Shown: positions 25,585 to 35,200 of the stretch, one piece after another
Layout: every line of letters starts with the position of its first letter
How positions within the stretch are numbered: position 1 is the stretch's first letter
Source: Burkholderiaceae bacterium
Lineage (GTDB): Bacteria > Pseudomonadota > Gammaproteobacteria > Burkholderiales > Burkholderiaceae_E
Assembly (NCBI GenBank): GCA_024235875.1
Contig: JACKLP010000003.1
Location: forward strand, 62,001-126,000
Reading direction: 5' to 3'
DNA: 64,000 bases
Notes under the pieces: generated by a model
What the model was told of the DNA's origin: nothing
Database searches by the model: none
What the model saw: only the letters and a program-made list of their open reading frames with translations
Program-made: the position numbers and the translations under genes

Positions 25585-26679
25585 TCAGCCTTCGGCGCCT
25601 TCCCGGCCGAAGCCGGCCTCGCGGGCCTTCACGATCGCCTGCGCGCGGTTCTCCACCTGCAGCTTGTCGAAGATCGGCGTGATGTTGTTGCGGATCGTCT
25701 TCTCGGACAGGTTCAGGTGCGCGGCGATCTGCAGGTTGTCCAGGCCGCGTGCGATCAGCTCGAGCACGTCGCGCTCGCGCGGCGTGAGGCCCGCGGCGAA
25801 TGGTCCACGGTCCATCGGTCCTTCCTCTTCGGCGAGGAATTCGCGGATCGTCGCCACCACGGCATCGAACCCCGGGTCGCTGGCCGTCAGGACGACGTTG
25901 GCGCTGTCGACGGGTAACAGCCGGGCCGCCGGGATCAGCCCCGCGAGGCGGCGCCCCTCGTCGAACGGGATTCGCGTGGCTCGCGTCGGCTGGACGATGA
26001 GCGTGGGTACCTGGATCCGGCCGGCCAGCTCGGACACGTCGGCTTCGCCCTGGGCGCGCAGGAATCGGACGAACACGCGCCCGGACATCTCCTTGCCCAT
26101 CGACTGGGCCGCTTCGCTCACCAGCGCCGGCGTGGCATCGGGCAAGGTTTCGCTGGGGTTGAGCAATCGAAACGTCAGCGCCGGGGCGTCCCAGCCCGCC
26201 AGCGCCGCGGCCAGCAACGCCTCACGCTGCGCGATCTGTTGATCCGAGGGATTGCGCCGCATCAGCCCGCGGGCATAGCCGCAGTACAGGACGAGCCGTG
26301 CGACGCGCGCGGGAAAGCGCGCCGTATAGGCGATCGCCGGCTGCGCACCGACGGCGTCGGCGAAGAGCGAGACGCTCGCTTCGCCGCTGGCGTCGACGAC
26401 GGTCATCAGGTCGTCGACGGCGCTTTCGATCGACAGGTCTTCGAAGCCGCGGTCCGACAGGCCTGTGCCACGACCGTCGTAGACGATCAGTCGGCGCCCG
26501 CGTGCGATCGTCTTCAAGCCGGCCGCGATCGCCCAGCGGGGATTGTCGAGCACTTCACCGAGGTGATTCGCCATCGCGCAGCGCACGAGCGGCGGCCCGT
26601 CGCCGATCGCCGCCCAGGCGATCGACGAGCCGTCGACCGCGGTGCAGTATCGGATTGTCTGGTTCAGATGCTTGGTCAC
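25585..26679 (-). CDS. Alpha/beta-hydrolase-LuxR fusion transcriptional regulator
   Basis: A 364-residue protein with an alpha/beta-hydrolase-like sensor (residues about 1-265) and a C-terminal LuxR helix-turn-helix (about 290-355). The HTH reads LTPRERDVLELIARGLDNLQIAAHLNLSEKTIRNNI and is well conserved. In the hydrolase part the nucleophile-elbow region is VSLFADAVGAQPAI, where a canonical G-x-S-x-G is not obvious, so it may bind a ligand rather than hydrolyse it. Probably regulates the methyltransferase cluster. A decayed relative lies divergently next to it at 26823. Confidence 0.87.
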   Translation of the reverse strand: MTKHLNQTIRYCTAVDGSSIAWAAIGDGPPLVRCAMANHLGEVLDNPRWAIAAGLKTIARGRRLIVYDGRGTGLSDRGFEDLSIESAVDDLMTVVDASGEASVSLFADAVGAQPAIAYTARFPARVARLVLYCGYARGLMRRNPSDQQIAQREALLAAALAGWDAPALTFRLLNPSETLPDATPALVSEAAQSMGKEMSGRVFVRFLRAQGEADVSELAGRIQVPTLIVQPTRATRIPFDEGRRLAGLIPAARLLPVDSANVVLTASDPGFDAVVATIREFLAEEEGPMDRGPFAAGLTPRERDVLELIARGLDNLQIAAHLNLSEKTIRNNITPIFDKLQVENRAQAIVKAREAGFGREGAEG

Positions 26680-26822
26680 GGGCGCGCCGGGGCGTCGGAG
26701 GTTGCCAGAGTCTGACCGGGCAGCGCCGATCGGGCAATACGGGCGATTCGCACCGGCTTGTGGCGCGCGCTACGCCGAGAACATAGTCGGCGGGGTACCT
26801 GGCCCGGAGGCGACGAGCGTCG

Positions 26823-27450
26823 ATGTCATCCAACCCGATCCGCTACTGCAGTGCGGCCAACGGCATGTCGATCGCGTGGACCAGCATCGGCGAGGGGGCG
26901 CCCGTCGTATTCTCCGCGATGATCTTCGCGCTCGAGATGGCATTCGAAAAAGACTCTCACGGTTCGATGTGGCCCCTGGTCGCGAAGGGGCGGCGGCTGG
27001 TGGCCTACGACGGCCTTGGCTCGGGCCTGTCGGATCGCAGCTTCGAGGATTTCTCGGTCGAGCAGTCCGTCCGCCGAGGTGCTGGCACAGCGCGGGGCGA
27101 TGCTCGCGGGCTACGAGGCCGGCGGCGACGACCCGATTCCCGCCTTCCGCATGGTCAATGCCATCTCCGGACACCCGCAGGCGACGCATGCGGAGCAGGT
27201 GCAGGTCACCGAGTTCTTCCGACGGGCGGTCAGTGCGCGCGCCTACGTTCGCTTCATGCGCGCGCAGAGGGCGGCGGACGTCTCCAACGACGCGCGTCGG
27301 GTACGGTGCCCGACCCTGGTCGCGCACACTCGCGACTGCACGCGAATCGGGCCTTCGCGGCAGCGGCACTCGCGTTCCTCGACGAGGCGTCGGGCGGCTC
27401 GCGCGCAGGCGATCGTGAAGGCGCGCGAGGCCGGGTTCGGCAAAGCGTGG
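26823..27450 (+). pseudogene. Decayed paralogue of the alpha/beta-hydrolase-LuxR regulator
   Basis: Pieces of one gene in alternating frames. From 26823, 'NPIRYCSAANGMSIAWTSIGEG' to 'LVAYDGLGSGLSDRSFEDFSVEQSV' matches the intact neighbour's N-terminus. From about 27076 another frame gives 'VLAQRGAMLAGYEAGGDDPIPAFRM' and 'SARAYVRFMRAQRAADVS'. The first frame returns with 'RAFAAAALAFLDEASGG', and the second with 'RAQAIVKAREAGFGKAW', matching the neighbour's last residues. Most of the HTH and part of the hydrolase domain are deleted. At least three lesions, so no functional product is expected. Confidence 0.85.
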
Positions 27451-27501
27451 CGGACAGGCGATTCCTGGCTACCTGCCGTGCGCGCAGTGGCTGGTGGCCG
27501 C

Positions 27502-28506
27502 TCACGCCGGCTTGATCCCCGTGATGCGCGCGAGGCTGCCGGGAATGAAGGCGTGGACCGCGACGTCGCGAAAGCCCGCGGCCTCGAAGTAGCCGACGCA
27601 ATCGGCCTCGGAATGGGCCAGCCCCTGGGTTTCGACGATGGCCTGACCGAGGCCCCAGTAGGCCGGCCCGATCGGGCCGCGCCGGTCGTCGTCGAGGGTC
27701 TCGCCGATCAGGTGCATCTCGCCGCCCGGCAGCAGCGCGTCGAAGGCCTTGGCAACGACGTGCGCGATCATCTCGCGGCCGTACATCGGCAGGTTGGAGG
27801 CCATGATCACGACGTCGGCATCGGTGGGGAACTCGCAGCGTGTGAAATCGCCGGCGCGCGCCTCGACCTTGTCGGCAACGCCGTTCTCGGCGATGAACTC
27901 GCGCGCCACCTCGACCACGGGCGGCAGATCGAGCACGACGGCGGTGAGCTGTGGGTAGGCCCGCACGGCATTGATGCAATAGGCGCCCGAGCCGCCGCCG
28001 AGATCGAGGATCTTGCGGCGCCGGCTCAGGTCGACCTGGCGCGCGAAGCGCCGCCCGGCGCCCATGCCGATCGAATAGGTGGCGCGGTGATAGGCGCGCG
28101 CATTCTCCACGGTGAAGTCCTCGATCGGGCCGAGTACGGCCAGGTCCTTGGCGCGCAGATGTTCGGCCAGCCGGCCCCATTCGTTCCAGCCCGGCTTGGT
28201 GAACAGCATCCAGGCACCGGCATAGCCGGGCGAACCTTCGACCAGGAATTTCTCGGCGTCCTCGGCATTGGTGTAGCAGCCCGCGTCGTCGCGGCGCAGC
28301 AGGTCCATCGCGGTGAGCATGACCACCAGGCGCTCGGCGTTGACCGGGTGGATGCCGAGCGCGTCGGCGACCTGTGCGATGGTTCTGGCGCCTCCGCTCA
28401 CGGCCGTGAACACGCCGAGTTCCACCGCCGCCATCAGCGCCGCCGACTGGCCGTAGCCCTGGGCGATGTTCTGCAGGCGGACGCTGTCGATGCGCTTGTC
28501 AGTCAT
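27502..28506 (-). CDS. SAM-dependent O-methyltransferase-like protein 3
   Basis: A 334-residue O-methyltransferase_2-type enzyme. SAM loop ILDLGGGSGAYCINAV is intact (residues about 165-180). The N-terminal winged helix includes 'TIAQVADALGIHPVNAERLVVML'. In the catalytic region the usual H-D is not evident: 'ADVVIMASNLPMYGREMI' replaces the 'xxHxWxD' pattern, so it may use another chemistry. Its ATG overlaps the stop of the upstream enoyl-CoA hydratase gene by 8 bp (28499-28506), so the two form an operon. Confidence 0.87.
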   Translation of the reverse strand: MTDKRIDSVRLQNIAQGYGQSAALMAAVELGVFTAVSGGARTIAQVADALGIHPVNAERLVVMLTAMDLLRRDDAGCYTNAEDAEKFLVEGSPGYAGAWMLFTKPGWNEWGRLAEHLRAKDLAVLGPIEDFTVENARAYHRATYSIGMGAGRRFARQVDLSRRRKILDLGGGSGAYCINAVRAYPQLTAVVLDLPPVVEVAREFIAENGVADKVEARAGDFTRCEFPTDADVVIMASNLPMYGREMIAHVVAKAFDALLPGGEMHLIGETLDDDRRGPIGPAYWGLGQAIVETQGLAHSEADCVGYFEAAGFRDVAVHAFIPGSLARITGIKPA

Positions 28507-29296
28507 CGGCTCGCTCCGATCTGTCGTTCCTGTTGCGGGTGAAGGCCTCGCGCGCGGCGATGCCGTCCTTGAACAGCCGGGTCAGCGCGCTCTGGTCGGC
28601 GTCGGCATGCGCGCTGACCTTGTGCAGCGCATGCGCGGTGGCGTTGATCGACTCCTTCATCAGTCGCACCGTTGCCGCCGGCATCGCCGCGGCGCCTCGG
28701 GCCATCTCGAGCGCCTTCTCGATGGTCTTGCCGTCGTCGGCGATCTCGTCCACGAGGCCCCAGTCGAGCGCCTGGTTTGCGCCCATGCGTTCGCACAGGA
28801 TCGTGATGCGCTTGGCCCGCGCCGGCCCCACCAGCGTGATCAGCCGCGGCAGCGCCCCCCATTGCAGGTTGAGCCCGATCTTGACCTCGGGCACGTACAG
28901 ATAGGCCGAGCGACCGAGGACGCGCCAGTCACAGGCGAGCGCGATCGCGCAGCCGGCGCCAACCGCCAGGCCTTCCATCGCCGCCACGGTGATCTGCGGC
29001 ATGTCCTCCCAGGCCTGGCACAGGCGCACGCCGCGATAGAAGCGCTGCCGCAGTTCGACGTCGTCGTCGATCTCTTGCCAGGTCTTGGGGTCTTTCAGGT
29101 CGATCCCGGCCGAAAAGGCCGTGGGTGCACCGGCGAGCACCACCGCCTGCGTCCGGGTGTCGTCCTGGAAGCGCCGGGCAACCGCCGTCAGCTCCAGGAT
29201 CATGTCCTGGTTGAAGGCGTTCATGCTGCCCTGGCGGTCGAATCGGACGACGGCGGTCTTGCCCTCGTGCTCGACCGTGACGGGATTTGCTGACAT
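28499..29296 (-). CDS. Enoyl-CoA hydratase/isomerase family protein
   Basis: A 265-residue crotonase-fold protein. The oxyanion-hole segments are 'AGAPTAFSAGIDLKD' and 'AAMEGLAVGAGCAIALACDWRV'. At the two catalytic positions of enoyl-CoA hydratase the glutamates are not both evident (EVKIGLNLQWGALPRL), so it may be an isomerase, hydrolase or lyase of this superfamily. I chose the ATG giving MSANPVTVEHEG, the family's normal opening; a longer open frame upstream is non-homologous. Co-transcribed with methyltransferase 3 downstream. Confidence 0.88.
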   Translation of the reverse strand: MSANPVTVEHEGKTAVVRFDRQGSMNAFNQDMILELTAVARRFQDDTRTQAVVLAGAPTAFSAGIDLKDPKTWQEIDDDVELRQRFYRGVRLCQAWEDMPQITVAAMEGLAVGAGCAIALACDWRVLGRSAYLYVPEVKIGLNLQWGALPRLITLVGPARAKRITILCERMGANQALDWGLVDEIADDGKTIEKALEMARGAAAMPAATVRLMKESINATAHALHKVSAHADADQSALTRLFKDGIAAREAFTRNRNDRSERADD

Positions 29297-29640
29297 GTCC
29301 GGGAACTCCCCCCTTTGGCGGTCGCGGCATGGCGCCAGGACCGGTCGTGATGCATTGCCGGCGCAAGACGGCATGTTGCCTGCGGATCGAAGATATCCTG
29401 AATGCGCCCGGGCCGGTGAACGACGCGCCATTCGTGTGGCCGGGCGCCGATCGCTGCCTGTGGCCCGGCGCCAGGCGCCGCATGCAATGAGGGCATTCGA
29501 AGGCCTGGCAAGCGGCCGATCCTGGACGACCCTTCGACCGCTCGTTGCGACCGCCGAAGGCCGGTACGCTCCGCGACCGCGCGGTTGCACCGCTTTTTCA
29601 CCCCTTCGCTCGAAAACCGACCGGGTAGCCTCGGACGGTC
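29297..29640. other. 344-bp divergent intergenic region, no gene seen
   Basis: Separates the enoyl-CoA hydratase operon (leftward) from the Kelch/Ig lipoprotein gene (rightward) and must carry both promoters. I see no convincing sigma-70 boxes, palindromes or short gene in it. Confidence 0.5.
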
Positions 29641-32166
29641 ATGCCATTCGCCGGCGGCCTCGCCGTGCGCGTCACTGGAGCGATCGCGTTGAATCATCTG
29701 CGTTCATGGTCGGCACTGGGCCCGCTCGTCCTGTCCATCGTCCTGTCTGCCTGCGGGGGCGGATCGTCGTCGGACGGCGCCTCGGGCGGTGGCAATCCGC
29801 AGCCGGCGTCCGCCACGCCATCGAGCGGCACGCTGGTCGACTCGCCGGTGGCCGGCATCGGCTACCGCACCGCGACCCGCTCGGGCACGACCGATGCGAA
29901 CGGACGCTTCGACTATCTGCCCGGCGAGACCGTCACCTTCTTCATCGGCAACGTCACGTTGCCGCCGATCCCGGCCAAGGCCACGATCACGCCCTTCGAT
30001 TTCTCCGGCAGCCCGGATTCGTTTCACCAGATCGCATTGAACGTGGCGAGCTTCCTGCAGTCGCTGGACAGCGACGGCAATCCGGCCAATGGCATCTCGA
30101 TTCCGAGCACCGCCGCGGCACCTGCCACCGGCGGCATCGACTTCAATGTGCCGGTGGCCACGTTCGCGCAGAACGCCAGCCTGGTCGCGCTGGTACGCGA
30201 TGCCAATCCGGGCGGCCGGACGCCGGCGGACGGCGCGACGGCCCGGCAGCACGCACTGCAATCGCTGAGCGAACTGGATAGCGGCGTGCGCCCGAATCTC
30301 ACACCGATCGCCGATGCGAGCGCGTCCGCCGACGCGGTGCTGGTAGGACAGAGCCTCACGCTGTCGGGCCAACAGAGTTCGGACCCGAACGGCGACACAC
30401 TGTCTTATCGCTGGTCATTGACCGACAAGCCGGCGGGCAGCCAGGCCACGCTTGCGGCCACCGACGCCAGCCAGCTCGTGTTCACGCCCGACGTCGCCGG
30501 CAGCTACACGATGTCGCTGGTGGTGAGCGATGGCCGATACGAGAGCGCCGCCGACACGGTCACCGTCGTGGCCAGCACGCCGCCGCCACCCACGCCGGCG
30601 ACGCTGACCGGCCTGAGCATCGCGTCCGCGCCGGCCAGGCTGGCCGTCGGCGGCACGCATGCGCTGGTGGCCATGGCCAGCTATTCGGACAACAGCACCG
30701 CCGACGTGACCGGCCAGGCGAGCTGGAGCAGCGATGCCGCCGGCACCGCCAGTGTGAACGCGAGCACCGGGCTGGTCAGCGCCAACGCGGTGGGCACGGC
30801 CAACATCGGCGCGAGCTTCGATGGCGCCAGCGCGCCGCTGGTTGCGATCCCGGTCGTGGACCTGTCGGCACCCCACGCGCACCAGCCCACCGCGGGCAGC
30901 GGCTCGGTGACGCTGAGCTGGAATCCGGTGGCCGACGCCGGCTCGTACACGGTGTACTGGCTCGAGGACGCGGCCGGCGTGAGCACCGGGTCGAATCGCA
31001 TCGAGAGCGTGTCGTCGGGCCACGTGCACGCCGGGCTCGCGGGCGGCAAGCCCTACGCCTATCGGGTGGCCGCGGTGCTGGGCAATGTCGAGCGGTTGTC
31101 GGAAGAGACCTATGCGTACGTGTACGGGGCGGGCCAGCCTTCCGGCAACTTCGTCACCGGTGCGACGCCACCGCGCACGCGAAGTGGCGCAAGTCTGATC
31201 GCCCTGCCGAACGGCAAGGTGCTGATCACCGGGGGTACTGTCCATGACGTGCCCGCGGATCTCTACGATCCGGCCAGCGATTCCTATTCGCAAGTGTCGA
31301 CACCGGCCGGCCGCCAATGGCATGGGGCCGCTGCAACGCCGATGGCCGGCGGCAAGGTGCTCGTCACGGGCGTGATGTACACCACCCTGGTGTACGTGGG
31401 CATGCCCCCGTTCGGCAGCTTTGAAGAGGTCGAGCGGCGGACGAATGAAATCCTGATCTACGATTCGGACACCAACGGCTTCATCGCCGGACCCACGCTG
31501 CCCGAGGCGCTCAGCGATGCCGTCGGCGTGCGTCTGCTCGATGGCCGCATCCTGCTCACCGGCGGCACGAACGACAGCGGGCCCACGGCCAATACCGTGA
31601 TCTTCGATCCCGTCGCGGGCACCGCCACGGCGGCAACGCCGATGGCCGAGGCGCGATACGGCCACAAGGCACTGTTGCTGCGCGACGGGCGCGTGCTGGT
31701 ATTCGGCGGCTCGAACGCGAGCGCGCTCGCAACGACCACGATCTATGATCCGGCTTCGGGCGCGTTCACGGCCGGTCCGTCGACCGCGACCGTGGGCGAC
31801 GACATCGTCGGTGCGGAACTGCCCGATGGTCGCATCCTGCTGATCGGCCACCGCTTGCCGTCGGGCGTCATCGAGCGTCACGCGCAGATCTTCGATCCGG
31901 CCAACGACAGCCTCACCGACATCTCGCCGACCAGTACGACGCGCCTCGGCGCATCGATCGTGCGACTGCCGGACGGACGGCTGCTGCATGCCGGCGGCAC
32001 CGACGGCGGCGATGTGCTGGGAACCGAGGCCTTCGACCCGGTCGGGCAGAGCTTCTCCGGGTCGGGGTCGTTGCCGTTCGGCATGCAGAAGCCGCTGGTC
32101 GCGTTGCTGCGCGACGGGCGGGCACTGCTCTATGGCGCAAACCAGATCGTGTTCTACGGCCCCTGA
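29641..32166 (+). CDS. Large secreted lipoprotein with Ig-like, FN3 and Kelch-type repeats
   Basis: An 841-residue predicted outer-surface or periplasmic lipoprotein. The signal ends in lipobox LSAC followed by a GGGSSS linker. Then come a beta-rich module (about 60-230), a PKD/Ig-like domain (about 230-320; 'DPNGDTLSYRWSLTDKPAGS'), a Big_2-type Ig domain (about 322-405), a fibronectin III-like domain (about 410-495), and a C-terminal beta-propeller of Kelch-like blades, each with 'LPDGRILLxGG' and 'YDPASxxF'. Likely an adhesin or sugar-binding surface protein. The ATG at 29641 gives a 38-residue signal; a TTG at 29689, 9 nt after GGAG, would give a more typical one of about 22 residues. Confidence 0.8.
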   Translation: MPFAGGLAVRVTGAIALNHLRSWSALGPLVLSIVLSACGGGSSSDGASGGGNPQPASATPSSGTLVDSPVAGIGYRTATRSGTTDANGRFDYLPGETVTFFIGNVTLPPIPAKATITPFDFSGSPDSFHQIALNVASFLQSLDSDGNPANGISIPSTAAAPATGGIDFNVPVATFAQNASLVALVRDANPGGRTPADGATARQHALQSLSELDSGVRPNLTPIADASASADAVLVGQSLTLSGQQSSDPNGDTLSYRWSLTDKPAGSQATLAATDASQLVFTPDVAGSYTMSLVVSDGRYESAADTVTVVASTPPPPTPATLTGLSIASAPARLAVGGTHALVAMASYSDNSTADVTGQASWSSDAAGTASVNASTGLVSANAVGTANIGASFDGASAPLVAIPVVDLSAPHAHQPTAGSGSVTLSWNPVADAGSYTVYWLEDAAGVSTGSNRIESVSSGHVHAGLAGGKPYAYRVAAVLGNVERLSEETYAYVYGAGQPSGNFVTGATPPRTRSGASLIALPNGKVLITGGTVHDVPADLYDPASDSYSQVSTPAGRQWHGAAATPMAGGKVLVTGVMYTTLVYVGMPPFGSFEEVERRTNEILIYDSDTNGFIAGPTLPEALSDAVGVRLLDGRILLTGGTNDSGPTANTVIFDPVAGTATAATPMAEARYGHKALLLRDGRVLVFGGSNASALATTTIYDPASGAFTAGPSTATVGDDIVGAELPDGRILLIGHRLPSGVIERHAQIFDPANDSLTDISPTSTTRLGASIVRLPDGRLLHAGGTDGGDVLGTEAFDPVGQSFSGSGSLPFGMQKPLVALLRDGRALLYGANQIVFYGP

Positions 32167-32181
32167 CCCAGCCCTGGGGTC

Positions 32182-32210
32182 CGGGCCCGCGGACCGGCCC
32201 CGCGGGCCCG
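32182..32210. terminator. Bidirectional hairpin between convergent Kelch and nicB genes
   Basis: An 11-bp perfect stem, CGGGCCCGCGG (32182-32192) with CCGCGGGCCCG (32200-32210), and a 7-nt loop. It sits in the 51-bp gap between two stop codons of converging genes. No T-run, but the position and stability suit a shared terminator. Confidence 0.55.
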
Positions 32211-32217
32211 TGCGCCG

Positions 32218-35200
32218 CTAAGGCATGCTTCGGGCCAGCAGGGTCCGCACCGCCCGCACCCGATTCGCCAGGTCACCCCAGGCTGCGCGCCCCGGCGCGA
32301 ACCGCGCCCGCAGGTACTCCACCAGCTCCACGACCTGTGCGTCGTCGAGCGCGTCGGCAAAGCCGGCCATGAAGCCGACGTCGCGCGACGGCGTCTCTTG
32401 CACCCCCTCGAGGATCACGCGGATCAGGTTGTCGGGGCTGTCGGCGTGGACGTTGGTATTCAGTGCGAGCGGCACGTTCACGCCGAGCACGCGCGGGCCG
32501 TCGCCGTCGTGATGGCAGGCGGCGCAGGCCGAGTCGAACAGGCGCTGGCCGGCGCCGAGCAGCACGGGTGCGCGCGCAGCCGCGGTGGCGACGGTGTCGC
32601 GGGCAAGGCGCGCAGCGGCGACCTCGGTGGTGTCGGGATTGAAGCTGGCCAGATAGGTGGCCATTGCGCGCAGTTCGCCGTCGGGCAGGGCGGAGAGCTC
32701 GCGCACGACGGCAGCCATGGGACCGGCGGCCGCACCGTGGTGCGCACTGTGGCCGCCGCGCAGGTAGGCGAACAGTTCGGCCTCGGTCCAGGGCACCGGC
32801 GCCCGCGTTGCCGACGTGATCGCCGGCGCTTCCCAGCCGTCGACGACGGCGCCGCTCAGATGAGCGCTGCCGGAACGCTCGGCGCCGAGCACGCTGCGCG
32901 GCGTGTGGCAGGCGCCGCAGTGGCCGACGGCTTCGACCAGGTAGGCACCGCGCTGCCACCGCGCGCTGCGGGCCGGCGCGGTGGCGCCAGGCGCGGCGCC
33001 GGCGTCGGGCATCGCACCCGGCGCATGGAACATTGCGTTCCACAGCCCGAGCAGCGGCCGCGCGCCGAACGGAAACGCCATTCGCGCCGGCGCCGTCGCG
33101 GCGCGCACCGCCGGCTGGCTCATCAGGAAGGCGTACAGCGCGGTGAGGTCGTCGTCGCTCATCCGCGTGAAGGCGGTGTAAGGGAACACCGGGTACAGGT
33201 GACGCCCGTCGCGCGAGACGCCCTCGCGCATCGCGCGCTGGAAGGCGGAGAACGACCAGGCACCGATGCCGGTGTCGACGTCGGGCGTGAGGTTGGTGGC
33301 GTAGACCGTGCCGAATGGCGTGTGGAAGGCGCGACCACCGGCGTAACGCAGGCCGCCGGCCTCCGTGTGGCAGGTGGCGCAGTTGCCGGCCGCGGCCAGC
33401 AGGCGGCCGCGCTCGATCGTGGCAGCGGTGTAGATGCCGGTGTCGGCGCGCGCGATCGGTGCAATCGCCGGCCGTAGGCCCAGCATCGCGGTACCGATGC
33501 CCACGACGCCGGCAGCCAGCGCACCGGCACGAAGCCACCATTTCTTCGGCTGGGGCCAGTGCGGGTTGCGCGGCGCGCGCTGGGCCGGGTCGCCCGATGC
33601 GCCGTCGTTGCCGGCACGGACGTCCCCGCCGCCTCCGCCGAGCGCCGCCGTCGTGGCTAGCCCCGCTGCCGGCAACGGGTTCAACGCCGCCCGCACCTTC
33701 TCCGGCGTGAACGGCGGCTGGCGGAAGCGCACGCCGGTGGCGTCGAAGATCGCGTTGGCGATCGCGGCCGTGCCCGGCACCGAGGCCGACTCGCCCACGC
33801 CCATCGGCGGCATGTCCTGCCGCGGCATGTGCATGACCTCGATCACCGGCACTTCTCGAAAGCTCAGGATCGGGTAGCTGCCCCATTCGCGGGCGGCGGC
33901 AACGTTCGTGGCCGGATCGGTGCGCAGCTGTTCCTTGAGCGCGCGGCTCGTGGTCTGGAGCACATTGCCATGCACCTGGTGGTCGACGCCGGCCGGGTTC
34001 ACGATCATGCCGGCATCGTGGCCCACCACCACGCGCGACACATGCACCTCGCCGGTGGTCTGGTTGACGTCCACGTCGGCCACCCAGGCCGACCACGCGG
34101 CGCCGAAGCCGGGCCACTTGCTGTGCACGTAGCGCGCATAGGCCACGCCCTGGCCGTGCCGCCAGTCGCCGCTGGCGCCACCCTGCTGCGGCTCGGTGCG
34201 CGCGCGCCAGCCGGCGCGCTCGGCCGTGGCCCGCAGCAGTTCGTTCGCGCGCCGGTCCTTCAGGTGACGCAGCCGGAACGCGACCGGGTCTTCGCGGGCG
34301 GCGCTGGCGAGCTCGTCGACGAAGGATTCGTGCGCGAAGGAGTTCGGCAGCGCCGACACGCCGCGCAGCCACGATGCGCGCAGGATCGGCGCCATGTCGT
34401 TGACGGTGACGCGCAGGTCGGCGATCTCGTAGGGCGGGCGCGCGGTGCGATCGCCCATCTCGAAGGCCTGCGCCACCGGCTCGATCGTGCGGGTGAGCAG
34501 CAGCGCGAGCGTGGGCGCGCCGTTCGACGGGTAGGACGTGGTGAAGTCGTAGCCGGCGATGGCGTTGGTGCTGGTGAGGCCGCCGCGCACATCCATCAGC
34601 TGCGCCGCGCCCTTGGGCTCCCACAGGTTCTCCTGCGCGCGCGTCAGTTGCACCCGCACCGGCGCACCGACCGCGCGCGCCAGCAGCGCGGCATCGGCGG
34701 CCACGTCGTCGGCGCCGTTGCGCCCATAGCAGCCAGCGGCTTCCAGCCGCACCACGTCGACGGCCACGTCGGGCACGCCCATCAGCATCGCGAGGTCGCG
34801 GCGCAGCACGTGCGGGTTCTGCGTGCCGGCATGGACGGTCAGCACCACGGGACCGGACTCGTCGTGCCAGTGGGCCACCGCGCACGACGGCCCGATCGAC
34901 GCGTGCATCTGGTAGGGCCAGGTGTAGCTGCGCTGCATCCACTGCGCGGCGTCGGCGAGCGCGGCGTCAACGTCGCCTTCGTCGACCACGCGGCGCGGCG
35001 TGGCCGGGTTGGCGCGGATCGCCTGTCCGGCATCGGCGACGTCGGCCAGGCCGGGCCACGGCTTCCAGCGCACGCGCAGCTCGGCCGCGGCACGCTCGGC
35101 CTGCTCCTCGCGCTCGGCCACCACGCCGATGAAATCGCGCACCACGACCACGGCGCGCACGCCGGGAATGTGCGCGATCGAATCCTTGTCCACCGACTCC

